Source: Epiperipatus broadwayi (lineage: Eukaryota > Onychophora > Udeonychophora > Euonychophora > Peripatidae). Taken from it: a DNA stretch of 64,000 nt. The notes below the pieces were generated by a model. That model did not search any database, was not told where the DNA came from, and saw nothing but the letters and a program-made list of their open reading frames with translations. A program made the translations under genes and the position numbers. Of this stretch, positions 38,235 to 48,265 are shown in pieces. The stretch spans positions 430,132-494,131 of the forward strand of contig JAQFVV010006652.1 in assembly GCA_028023455.1 (NCBI GenBank), in the 5' to 3' direction. Each line of letters starts with the position of its first letter. The stretch's first letter is position 1.

Positions 38235-38700
38235 TTTGTTGTTGTTTCAATTCCAATAATAAAAATGCATATTTCCTGTAATATTTTTACTTATTATTGA
38301 TTTTGTACATAAAATATTGCTACAATATTTATTATTTTAAAAGAAATTATAATTAGAGTCAGATTCTAATTACTCTTAGAAAAAGCTTTTCATAGACACA
38401 AAAATCACATTGCAGTAGCAATTCATAATTGGCAAAAGATAATATATATATTTGTAAACTGGTACAGAATTATTTTTCTTTCGATTTCAATAATAAAAAC
38501 TATATTTCCCATAATCTTTTTTATTTATTATTGATTTCTTTCACAATATATTGATATTTTAAAAGAAAAATGTAATTAGTTCCATGGTTTTATTTACTTT
38601 GAGAAGAAGACACTTTAAGATAAATAAATCAAGTTACAGTCATAATTTGTGATTGGCTGGAAAAAAAATGTGTAAAAACTCCTACAGAATTACTTTTGTC
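38235..38700. repeat. Two diverged tandem units of about 232 bp
   Basis: TTCAATTCCAATAATAAAAA (38247) and TTTCGATTTCAATAATAAAA (38480) start two similar units that each continue with TATTTCC, TTATTATTGATTT, TATTTTAAAAGAAA and CATAATT. A third partial unit may begin at about 38690. Confidence 0.6.
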
Positions 38701-39269
38701 ATTTTTTAAAAAATATTTTACATTTAAATAGAATTATTTTGAGTAATTTGAATAGAAAATTGTTACAGTTTAGAATATAATTTAGAATAAGTTTTTTTTT
38801 AATTGTAAATATTTATCAACATTATGAATGGAATGACCAATTACAATAAAGTGCACTTTTTATCAATCTGATTGGTAATGTAGTTTACTAATTTTTTCTA
38901 AATTTGTAGAACTGAATAAAAAAACATAAAAATAGTTTTTACTTCCCAAACATATACATCTAACAATTAATGTAAAACTTCTGGTTATAATAAAAGATAA
39001 ATGCAAATTTGATGAATAAAAATTAGAAGTTTAACAAAGTCATTTAGAGGAGAAGAGTGAAATCGAAAAAGTTATTTAAAGGGTTGAAATATCAACAAAA
39101 TAGTTAATAACATAGTTATGAAAAAGATAGTACAGTAATACATTGAGAGAAAACATTATAACTAACTGAGTTTACAAGCTGAGAGGATGGTTCTGGTGGA
39201 TAATCTATGATGCTGCTATGTAATTGATTATGAAATCAAATTTATAACTTATTTTCTTATTATTATTAA

Positions 39270-40262
39270 ATGTTTTTATTTAAGTTACATCTGTTTGTTT
39301 GTTTGTGACATTATTATTTAAGTAAAAATAAAATTTTAGATTTAAGATTTGATATATATATATATCATCATCAACCATTATCAATCCACTGCAGGATGAA
39401 GGTCTCTCCAAGTTTAATCCATCTTCTCCGATCTTTAGCTTCTCTTTTCCACAACACCCCTGCCCATTTTCTTATTTCATCCATCCATCTCACATGTGGT
39501 CTCTTTCTGGGTTTTTTACAATCTCTTGGAATCCAGTTTAAAATTTCAATTGTCCATCTATTATCATTTCTTCTAGCAATATGCCCAGCCCAACTCCATT
39601 TCAATCTTTTAATTTTTTCAATAAGGTCAGTAACACCTGTTTGTTGTCTTACCCATACATTGCGTTTTCGATCTCTTCTTGTTACTCCCAACATACATCT
39701 CTCCATACTCCTTTGAGTGGTCTGAAGTCTCTGTATTGTTCTTCTATTAAGTGTCCAAGTCTCAGATCCATAAGTAAGAACTGGTAAAACACATTTGTTA
39801 AAAACCATTCTTTTCAAACACATAGGCATATTTCCTTTTAGTATATATATATATATACACACACAATACAATTTGTTGAAATTTGGTAAATTTGATATAA
39901 ATCAACAATGTGATTATAAATTATTTTAGGTAGCTTATTTAGTTCCTTAAATCCAAAGCAGTGAGCAGATGCAATTTGAAATATTTTGATATCGAGTTTA
40001 AAATAAGTTGTTAAAAAATAAGAGTTTCCAGTAGTGCCTAAAAGAGAGTGATATATATATTTTTGTCAGGTGGTTTATTTCAATTAAATTTTTTTATTGA
40101 AGTTACAATAAAATTTTAAAATCAAGGTTTAATATATTTATATTCAAAATAATTTGACCCAGTTTGTTATATTTTTTATAAATCACTAGTAATGCAATAT
40201 GGCACTAAAATATAATAGGTAGCTTACTTAGTTTTCTAATGCAGAGTAGTGAGTGGATGCAC
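39270..40262. repeat. AT-rich repeat units split by an RTE insertion
   Basis: 39842-39985 and 40150-40262 share TAGGTAGCTTA(T/C)TTAGTT and CAGTGAGCAGATGCA/TAGTGAGTGGATGCA. 39270-39360 and 40080-40145 share AAGTTACA..AAAATAAAATTTTA. This looks like two units of one repeat, the first interrupted by the RTE copy at 39362-39842. Confidence 0.5.
39362..39842 (-). mobile_element. Young 5'-truncated RTE copy (C-terminus and 3' end)
   Basis: A continuous 150-codon frame encodes the RTE C-terminal block: ILKGNMPMCLKRMVFNKCVL, TYGSETWTLNRR, TTQRSMERCMLGVTRRDR, GVTDLIEKIKRLKWSWAGHI, RWTIEILNWIPRDC, REAKDRRRWIKLGE and LQWIDNG. It is collinear with 31740-32225 but lacks the frame damage seen there. The 3' end is a TGATGATGATATAT tail (39375-39356 on the minus strand). 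The 5' end breaks off into (TA)n(CA)n at 39842. This is the freshest RTE copy in the window. Confidence 0.88.
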
Positions 40263-40428
40263 CAAACTATTGTAAACAAGGTTGATGTAATACTTATGAT
40301 TTTCTTTCCAATCTTAAAAGTAATTTAGCATCATTTAAAATTGAAATAAAAGCAAGTTTTTAATTACAATCTTAATGCTAAAAAGTAAATAATAATAGAT
40401 ATAAAAATATTTATAATGAATACTTTTA

Positions 40429-40647
40429 TTTACTATGGAAACCAAAAATCAAGAAAATAATTGTTTCTTCAGATATAATTGGGATTTGTATATTTAACTT
40501 GAAATAAAAGCATGGGGATTCCAGGAAAAGTGGGGAATAAACTAATTTCTGGGCCCTCTGTGTTTTTATTTCAAGTTAAATATATAAAAAAACCAATTGT
40601 GATTAAAGAACCAATTAGTTTTTTTGATTTTTAATTTCCACAGTAAA
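40429..40647. repeat. Foldback element, about 85-bp imperfect arms
   Basis: TTTACTATGGAAACC (40429) pairs with the complement ending at 40647, and ATTTAACTTGAAATAAAA (40492) pairs with TTTTATTTCAAGTTAAAT (40565-40582). The central loop of about 55 bases is G/C-richer (GGGGATTCCAGG, GGGCCCTC). No ORF. Confidence 0.75.
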
Positions 40648-41028
40648 AAAAATTTTTATATTTTTTATTTTAATTATATTTTTTTCAAATCACAGATTAC
40701 TAAAATAATGTATGAATCTGTAGACATAGGGGGGCTACAACACCATGAATCTTTAATTCTCTATTGTCTAAGATGATTATATAGATAATAAAAATTGACA
40801 CTTGATTTTAGTGCCAACATAAAATTATCTTAGACCATAGAGAAAAGTGGATATCCACCTTTTTCATTAATAAACATTTCTCTTACAAAAAAATTGAAGA
40901 TTATTGGTACTGAACAGGTGTGGACTACTTTCCATGTATTTATATTTATAAACTAATTCAGCTTTGAGAAAATACCAGCTTTGTTATCTTTATATATAGT
41001 GTTAATAGCTCTTAACAAGCTTTTCCAA

Positions 41029-41098
41029 ATATCCCTATCCTCAGACCAATTTCTAACTGTGGCTGTTGTCAGTGAGGTGCTAGGATATCCAGACATTA
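41029..41098 (-). ncRNA. Decayed hammerhead motif, family B (B5)
   Basis: Minus strand. Outer stem I is AUAUCC/GGAUAU and inner stem I CCUCA/UGAGG (five Watson-Crick pairs). The core has drifted (CUGACAA for CUGAUGA; GAAA kept) and the site reads GGUC|UGAGG. The G8 to A change should abolish cleavage. Both stem I halves stay paired although their sequence differs from the other family B copies. Confidence 0.65.
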
Positions 41099-41552
41099 GA
41101 TCTAAAAATACCAGCTAAAGACCAGTATTTATATAATAGTTCTATTAAATAAAAAATCTGAAACTTTCAGACATCTGTATGACTATAACTCCCTTAAATA
41201 TATGTTATTTTTTTAAATTTATTATCAGCACATCTCTCATTTTAAATTCCATTATATTACAACTATCCACCACATAAGCATGCATATAAACTCAAAAATT
41301 ATATTATATTCATTCAAAGAAAAAAAAGAATACTAAAATTGACATTGATAGAATGGAATTGTTGCTGATCCAAAGCCCAATGGCATTTGTATATATAATC
41401 ACATGATGATGTACAAATAAATAAATATTTAATCAATGTAAATAAGTAAACAGGCAAAAAACTCTCCATACAGTAGTGCCACCTTGTGCTAACCAGAGTA
41501 ATCAATGGATGCCAGAAGGCTTGGGCATAAAATTCCTATCTAGTGCCTACTC

Positions 41553-41610
41553 ATCCAATATCCCCAGACTAGTTTCTGGTTGTGGCCTTCATCAGTGAGG
41601 AACCTTGGAT
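41553..41610 (-). ncRNA. Hammerhead ribozyme motif B1
   Basis: Minus strand, 58 nt. Outer stem I AUCCAA/UUGGAU, internal loop GGUU opposite AUA, inner stem I CCUCA/UGGGG (one U-G), core CUGAUGA and GAAA intact, stem III the palindrome ACUAGU, cleavage triplet GUC. Stem II is weak (GG/CC only). The short self-complementary stem III suggests action as a dimer, as known for minimal type I hammerheads. Confidence 0.75.
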
Positions 41611-42110
41611 CTGAGAGCACTGCACCTAGATCTTAGGATCTAATGCAACCCTCCAGCAGCCACCTTTTATCTCTATTTTGCTACAAAACTCTGAGAATGA
41701 AATTGAAAACACAATTTTTCAATCTAAGCTCAATAGCTTATATAGTCATATGGGTCTGAACTCAATTCAGCACCCATACATTTTGGTGACTTTGGCTCTT
41801 TAACAACCATAGCTACCATTATCCTATTAGGCAGAATTGTTAAACCACTAAACATCTCATGATCACCATCTCCTGCTAGCACATAACTGCTAATAGGATA
41901 ATGGTGGCTATGGTTGTTAAAGAGTAAGTCATCAAAATGTATGGGTGCTGAGTTGAGTTCAGACCCATATGACTATATAAGCTATTGAGCTTAGATTGAA
42001 AATATTATTGTGTTTTCAATTTCATTCTCATAGTTTTGTAGTGAAGTAGAGATAAAAGGTGGCTGCTGGAGGTTGCATTAGATCCTAAGATCTAGGTGCA
42101 GTGCCCTCAG

Positions 42111-42169
42111 ATCCAAGGCTCCTCACTGATGAAGGCCACAAGCCAGAAACTAGTCTGGTGATATTGGAT
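42111..42169 (+). ncRNA. Hammerhead ribozyme motif B2
   Basis: Plus strand. Outer stem I AUCCAA (42111-42116)/UUGGAU (42164-42169), inner stem I CCUCA/UGGUG (one mismatch), CUGAUGA 42126-42132, stem II GGC/GCC with a flanking A-A mismatch, GAAA 42146-42149, stem III ACUAGU, cleavage after C42155. It is the inverted partner of B1. Confidence 0.76.
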
Positions 42170-42344
42170 GAGTAGGCACTAGATAGGGATTTTGTGCATA
42201 AGCCTTCTGGCATCTATTGATTACTCTGGTTAGCACAAGGTGGCACTACTGTATGGAGAGTTTTTTGCCTGTTTACTAACAGTTATGTGCTAGGATGAGA
42301 TGGTGATCATGTGATGTTTAGTGGTTAACAATGTAAATAAGCTA

Positions 42345-43170
42345 AATATCTGTAAAAAAAATTGGATTCTTATTCAAGAATTTAAGCAATTATTTTTATC
42401 TTGAGTTAACTTCTTTAACAGAAATCTACACTCATAAATATATGATTTTTTTCCCAATTCTCTACAATTTGTGTATCCTTGCATCAAAGATTGATGTACG
42501 CAAACTAGCTCCACATGAGTCTTAATATCAACTGTTCATTTCCTACAGGGTTTTTCCTCTCTATTATGTCTTGTATAACACCAAAAGAGCACAGTTTTGG
42601 TATTCACTTGACATACATAGTGGGTCCTGAGAAAAAGCTGATTGGTTCTTTCATTCCAACTGCCTGAAGTCCTATCTCAGAATGTGGTATTATGTAGCAA
42701 CATGGTCTAGCTATATCTTAATTCATGATAGAACAATGTGCTACCATTGAATTTTGTTTTAAATTGGACAAAGTTGAGGAACATTTTAAATGATTGAAAC
42801 TATGCATGAATCACGTAAATTCATGTGTTGCGTGAATGTTTTCAAGTGGTTTGCAAGATTTCATAATGGATGGGAGAGCATTGATCTTTTTTATGACCTA
42901 CATGATCCTGCATGCTAGCACATTAAAAAAATCATGGTAAATAGCTAAACTACATTGTTACATAATAATGTATTGATTCAAAGATAGTATTTCAGACATC
43001 TTGGTGAGAGAACCAGTCACTTTTTCACATAAATATATTGCATTTATGGCACATTAATTGGGCCTTCCTTTTTAGATTTTATTTTTCAATCATTTTTTTC
43101 CTCTCATATCGTTTTCGCATCCAATTAATTCTCAAGCACGTTTTTTAAATGCCAAATTTTTTTTCACTAA
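42345..43170. other. No gene recognised
   Basis: Moderately AT-rich unique-looking sequence with no frame, RNA motif or repeat boundary that I can support. Confidence 0.4.
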
Positions 43171-43472
43171 ATGGTTTCTCATCTTTGTTGATGCTTTTCA
43201 AAAGTACTACATAATTTAGTGCAGTGGTAGATTTGTAGGCTCTGCAAGTTCAAGATCCACAAACCATGACTCTATCTCTGTTACTTAAGTGTCCAAACTT
43301 TAGACGAATTACCACGTAATAATGGTTTCTCATCTTTGTTGATGCTTTTCAAAAGTACTACGTAATTTAGTGCAGTGGTAGATTTGTAGGCTCTGCAGTT
43401 CAAGATCCACAAACCATGACTCTATCTCTGTTACTTAAGTGTCCAAACTTTAGACGAATTACCACGTAATAA
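43171..43472 (+). repeat. 151-bp tandem duplication of a tRNA-like repeat
   Basis: Two copies (about 43171-43321 and 43322-43472) differ at only a few positions (ACATAA/ACGTAA, one base in GCAAGTTC/GCAGTTC). Each holds a tRNA-like pair of boxes: TAGTGCAGTGG (A-box fit) and GTTCAAGATCC (B-box-like with one extra base). 54428-54475 is a decayed relative (AATGCAGTGATAGAG). The near-identity indicates a recent local duplication. Confidence 0.8.
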
Positions 43473-43474
43473 GC

Positions 43475-45185
43475 CATTCAATTTTTGCTGTTTTTCATTA
43501 GCATTGTATATGGAATTGAATTTAATTTGAAATATTTAAATTATTTTGTAAATGTATATATAATTAACAGTATTTAAAATATTTTAAAAATAAAATTATT
43601 GTCTGGTGGAATTACTTTATTGATCTAATAAAAATCAATACAATATATACTTCAATGAATAAAATTTATACTTCATTTATTTTCTATTTCATAGATTTTG
43701 TGCAATATTTAGCAAAAGGATGCACAGAAGTTTTAGTAGCATCATAAGTTTAAATTCCGATGAGAGTCGGAAATTCTTATCCAAATCAATCTAGAAAAGA
43801 AGATTATAAAGGCACTATAAAATAGACTTCCTTTTTCTTTAAAATAAAATTTCTCTTAATCAAATGAAAAATAAAATCTGATTGCATTTATCTTTATGAA
43901 ACATTTTTCTTTCAGGTAATTACGTATATATAACTCAGGAAACATAATCTTAGATAAATAATTTATCTAAAATATATGTAAACACACACTTAAACATATG
44001 TAATTAAAGCAATTGAGTAAATATTTAGCTAACAAAGCATTAATAACTATCATAATATTATTTTTTATTTTTATTTTAAGTAATACACTTTATTAAATCA
44101 CAACATCATGGTAATTGTTATATCTTTTTTTTTACAATGTATTTATTAGATCCCCCCCCCTTCCGTATTTTTTTTTACTTCTGATTATATTAGCTTTAAA
44201 ACAAATATTAATAATATTTAAATATTTGTTCATGCAATATAATATCTTTATTAAATTCTCTTCTCCAACAGATAGTTTTCACCATTTTACAGTCTTCCTC
44301 AGGCCTGTAAGTATATAATATAAATTGACCAATCAAAACTCTCAGACTGAAATATTTATATTGATATTGTGTTGTGTTGAATATGTAAGGTGTTTAAATA
44401 TTATTACTATTTATATTAATTTACCTTATATTTATATGATTGGCTACTTATTTACACACTCATCTTTAATTTGATTGTTTGGATCTCAAGTTTTCATTAA
44501 TAAAGTCATAAATCAGAAAATTTTCAGATAGGAATTTAAATTCATTACCATCTGCTAATCACCTAATCACTGATTACTCAAACTTATTATAGAGGGCGCT
44601 AAGAGTGGAAAACTCTTCTTGACTTGATATTAGGCAAGCTAAAGAATTTGTGATTTATTATATAAATAAATCTGCCTTTAAGTATCCCTATAGGACTAAG
44701 GCCTCTCCAACAGTTCCTTATAGAGGAAAGTCAAACAAAAGTGATTCATTATCAAACTAGCTGATAAACTGAAGATGAGACTTTGAAATGTGTTTTCATT
44801 TTAGCTAGATTGGCTATGGCCCAACTACCTGTAAGAAATTTCAATGATTAATTAAAATTTTAAACCAATTCCAAATTTACTTGTATAGAATAGATCATAT
44901 GTCTGAAAAATAAATGCAATACCATTACTCCAAAAGGTCTATTTCATTATATATATATAAAGAGAATTTTAAAAGGTAGAACAGTCTTTAAATAGCCTAC
45001 ATTAAAAGAAAAAAACTCTTCAATATTATTATAATCATCAATAGCAAAGGAGAATACACACCAAGCTAATCAATTGCCTGTTTATATATATATTCTTATT
45101 CGATGTCTGTATTTCTAAAGTTTGTAATTAATATAATAATTAAAAAAGCAAGTCATATATAACATGACATTACTTTTATAAGCTT
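43475..45185. other. No gene recognised
   Basis: 44568-44602 carries the family B tail motif CTGATTACTCAAACTTATTA on the plus strand. 44270-44300 on the minus strand has a hammerhead-like CTGAGGA..GAAAAC without matching stem I. A C9 run lies at 44152. Confidence 0.4.
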
Positions 45186-45189
45186 GTAG

Positions 45190-45346
45190 TTACAAAAATG
45201 CAATACAGAGAGCGTACCAATAGCTTGAAACCAGTTGGTCTGGAGATGAGAGTGTTCTGGATATTTTAAATATTTTCTCATAACGCACTTATTAATTAAG
45301 AGCCTGTTTGAGCTATTGGTACGCTCTCTGTATTGCATTCTTGTAA
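45190..45346. mobile_element. Short MITE with 35-bp terminal inverted repeats
   Basis: TTACAAAAATGCAATACAGA and the next 15 bases at the left end match the complement of the right end (45312-45346) with one mismatch. The interior (about 85 bp) is unique. No transposase and no clear TSD; the superfamily cannot be assigned. Confidence 0.75.
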
Positions 45347-45451
45347 TTAAATATTAATAAATATAGTAACATAAATATATATAATGTACAAGTTTAAAAA
45401 ACTTTTATCCACCTAGAGGCACTTTCAACTAGTTTCGTAGTCTTTGTCAAC

Positions 45452-46081
45452 TGTTGTGTTGGACTAAATTTACAGGTTCATTGCCAAACCAACAGACAAA
45501 ATCATGACCTTACTCAACAATTAATATGCATAATTTATTAGTGATGAAAATATACACACATGTTAGTTAATAAAACATATAAATATGGTCTATACAATTT
45601 AATGCTGAGGTAGTCATGCTCAGTAATGGAACTCCAAGCCATATAAATAGCCTGCCTCATGAGTTCAAGTATGACTCTTCCAGATTTGCAGTACAGCTTG
45701 CCTTGAGTTGGCTCTAGTTCAGATTCTTTCAGCTGTGCAGGACAGCTTGCTCGAGTTGACAGTGGAGTGCAGTATCCAGTCCTCAGGCGGACCTGCCTCA
45801 CTGCATGGGCTTCACAATAATGACTTGAGAAAATACCTTTGCTGATGGCAGAGGGTTTATTGAAGAACATGTTCAGTGGTTCAGGTTAATGGAAGTAATT
45901 GCTCTCTCTGCCTTGCCTCCAAAAAGGCTGACTATTTAATGACAGATCTACTTTACTAGAAACAGATTATGTGCATGAACCCCAATGAAGGATTTATTCT
46001 CATTGGATAGTGGCCGGATGCTAGTCAATCAGGCAAAGAATCTGGAATAATCCACTTCTAAAGGCAAGGTCACATATGACA
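45452..46081 (-). mobile_element. 3' LTR of a Ty3/gypsy retrotransposon
   Basis: On the minus strand a purine-rich tract AGAGGTAGGAA (46092-46082) precedes TGTCATATGTGACC (from 46081), a classic polypurine-tract/LTR junction. The sequence is non-AT-biased for this window. A possible 3' terminus is CAACACAACA at about 45461-45452, but this end is uncertain because hammerhead-like sequence follows. The related sequence at 25355-25855 supports the call. A 110-codon frame inside is incidental. Confidence 0.75.
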
Positions 46082-46109
46082 TTCCTACCTCTGGCTAAAA
46101 TTAGCCCTG

Positions 46110-46440
46110 GAGGACATAGTCATCAAGATGCGCTGAACAACATAGTGTCTGCTTTGTTGGTGGCTTCCATTCATTGCTGTCCTTGACTTTTTCTTCACTT
46201 GATAAAGTAGTTCATGGATGTTTGCTGCTGCCTTGACTTTGATATTCATCTTTCCTTATTGATATACTTGTCCCAGTTTGGTTATTGCTTTTGTCAGCTT
46301 CTGTTGTGTGGTTGAATCTTAGCTGATTGAGATGATGATGATGTTGATGACCATCTTTTGTTTGCACAATGACAGTAAAGAGACTTCTTAGTTGAATCAT
46401 CACTGCTGGTATCCATTTTGTGGACTCATAGTACATATAG
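46110..46440 (-). pseudogene. Ty3/gypsy pol C-terminus (GPY/F-like module)
   Basis: Minus-strand frame 46436-46212 reads LRSLFTVIVQTKDG then HHHHLNQLR. It fits the GPY/F module that ends many Ty3/gypsy integrases (a short beta-rich segment followed by an H-x-D/N-Q-L/I motif). After it comes a Gln/Ser/Lys-rich tail and a stop. It is separated from the integrase core at 46625 by frame breaks. Confidence 0.6.
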
Positions 46441-46624
46441 GATAGAACTTGTGTATCTATTTGAAGTTTTGTTTTGTTTTTGTTTTCTTGTTCAAGTTTG
46501 GTATCAGGCTTCAGGTTGATGGGATAGTTCTTAAAGGTCTGCCAAATAACAGTTCTTCTGGAGTCTTCCCTGTTGATGTGCTCAGCATGGAGTGCTGCAC
46601 TAGAGTGGTGGCAATTCTGGTGTT

Positions 46625-47110
46625 TCAGCTTCCTGTAACCATTTTTGTTATCAGCTTCTTAGTTTCTTTTACCAATCTCTCTGCCTGAGCATTACCTTCA
46701 GGGTGGATTGGAGGCCTGTTCATGAGTTTGATGTTGTTATTAGTGCAGAAGGCTTTGAATGCACCGACTGAAAAATCTGTGCCATTGTCAGTCACAAGTG
46801 GTTTAGGAAGACAATGTATGGCAAATAGCCTTCTCAGAGCTTCTATCATGGCTGTGGAGTGAAGAGATGGTACATCCAGAACCTCCAATCACTTGGAGAA
46901 TGAATCCACCACTATCAACAGCAGTTTGCCTTTCCATGGATTAGCATGGTTCAAATGGAGTTGTGACCAGGACCTTCAGCTTTGGGCCACTGGACTCTTT
47001 TGCTTTTTTCTGGAATGTTCTGATTCATTTTGCACTGCCAGCAGTAATGGACTTTGACTTTGATGTCAGCATTTAAGATAGGCCACCACACATATGATCT
47101 TGCCAGCATC
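46625..47110 (-). pseudogene. Ty3/gypsy integrase
   Basis: Part of pol on the minus strand. A zinc-binding remnant (YCWQC, about 47040-47030) precedes the catalytic core. The first Asp is in VVDSFSK (about 46909) in a different frame from the rest. The clean frame 46888-46625 holds TDNGTDF (second catalytic Asp at about 46787-46789) and, 35 residues further, Glu in NAQAERLV: a D-D-35-E layout. Frameshifts and stops make it inactive. Confidence 0.85.
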
Positions 47111-47444
47111 TTCATCTGGACTATCCCTGGGTTCCCATAAAGTGAGCACCTGGGAATGTCCAGCTGAAAAAATTACAACTCTGAATCCCCAGATAATGCA
47201 GCCATGTTCAGTTGAGAGATCCAAGTTACACATCCAGTAGGCTGACTGTAACTGAACTGGTTTTTTATTTGGCCAACCCTGTTGGACCCATTTTGTAGCT
47301 TGTGGAATCCTGGATCATTAATAATCCACCCGGCCATTGACTTGCTGTTCAGTGGTATGGTTGAGTCTAGATAAATCATGTTAATTGATTAGCATGATGA
47401 TGTTGGATTGTTTGCAACTTCTGCATGCAGTCAGCTTAATGCAT

Positions 47445-47860
47445 CTACGTGAATGATATGCCTTCCATCGATGTTTTGAAGGGTAAAGTCATAGCCTCAA
47501 AGGAAATTGAACCACTACAACATTCATGGAGAGGCATGCTGTGGAATTCCCTTATCAGATGCAAAGATTCCCATGAGGGATTTATGATCTGTTTGAAGTA
47601 TAAATGGTCTACCATATAGGTATCATGGAACTTTTTGATGCCATGGATCAAAGCCAGGAACTCTCCATCTATTTGAGCATAGTTTTTCTCCACTCTAGAG
47701 AGGCACTTTGATGCAAAAGCAACAGGACCATTAGTCCTATGGTACAATGCTGCCCCCATTCCCACAGATGATGCATCACAAGTCAGCACTAACACCTTTA
47801 ACAGGTTGAAATGTGCCAGCAATGCAGTATCTGATATTAAATTTGTTAGCATCCTAAATG
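47445..47860 (-). pseudogene. Ty3/gypsy RNase H domain
   Basis: Clean minus-strand frame 47852-47445. LVLTCDASSVGMGAAL carries the first catalytic Asp, followed by FASKCLSRVEKNYAQIDGEF (second acidic residue) and LALIHGIKKFHDTYM. This is the standard tether plus RNase H of Ty3/gypsy pol. Frame loss follows at the right end of the domain. Confidence 0.88.
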
Positions 47861-48265
47861 CTTTGTCATGATTAGTGTCCCACTTCCAGAGTGCTTTTTT
47901 GTCTTAAAGACTGTATAGTTGTTCGGCAGCCTCTTTTTTATGGTATAGAAAACCTTCATAATAGTTTATCAGTTCAGTTGAAGTTCATTCTTATATTATG
48001 GTGTTTTGGCCTTCTTTATTGCCAACACCACCTTTTGAGTTGGGTAAATGCCACTGTCATTTATTTTATATCCCAGAAATTCAAGCTCTTTGGCTTAAAA
48101 TATGCACTTATCCCAGTTTATTTTAATGCCAGAGGCTTTGAATTTATTTAGGAATTCATTGGTGGTCCTCCAGAGTTGTTCTGGAGTTTGGGCCACTAGC
48201 AAGACATCATTAAAGTATGTTAGTGCACTTCATATTCCAGCAATCAGTTGATCCATGGTAGAAAG
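47861..48265 (-). pseudogene. Ty3/gypsy reverse transcriptase, C-terminal part only
   Basis: Minus-strand reading in broken frames: TYFNDVLLVAQTPEQL (the Y-x-D-D motif C has become Y-F-N-D, about 48210), then NEFLNKFKASGIKINWDKC, ELEFLGYKINDSGI and a thumb region. The element ends at about 48265 against the 3' end of the Penelope-like element. The rest of RT, protease, gag and the 5' LTR are not found at 50032 and beyond. Confidence 0.8.

Larger units (their letters stand above)
41434..42341. mobile_element. Family B ribozyme foldback retroelement with 13-bp TSD
   Basis: An 882-bp insertion (41447-42328) lies between perfect copies of CAATGTAAATAAG (41434-41446 and 42329-42341). Inside, arm A (41447-41830) is repeated inverted as A' (41890-42275) with few differences. 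The loop C' (41831-41889) is repeated inverted after A' as C (42276-42328). The order is therefore A-C'-A'-C: two interleaved inverted repeats, not a simple hairpin. Each arm carries a hammerhead motif (B1 minus, B2 plus) and the tail motif with GATTACTC. No protein is encoded. The variable-length TSD indicates target-primed reverse transcription by another element's enzyme. Confidence 0.88.

Noticed and set aside
39396-39787. Plus-strand open frames of 106 and 68 codons
   Set aside because: They are shadows of the well-conserved minus-strand RTE C-terminus at 39362-39842.
41447-42328. Simple MITE or DNA transposon with long inverted repeats
   Set aside because: The interleaved order of segments, internal hammerheads and a 13-bp TSD fit retroposition better than cut-and-paste transposition, whose TSDs are short and fixed.
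44265-44305. Hammerhead-like CTGAGGA..GAAAAC on the minus strand
   Set aside because: Both core motifs deviate and no complementary stem I was seen.
45425-45462. Hammerhead-like stretch on the minus strand (TTGACAA..CGAAACTAGTT)
   Set aside because: Stem I pairing could not be found and the core is degenerate. It overlaps the supposed LTR end, so I left it unannotated, although it makes that LTR boundary uncertain.
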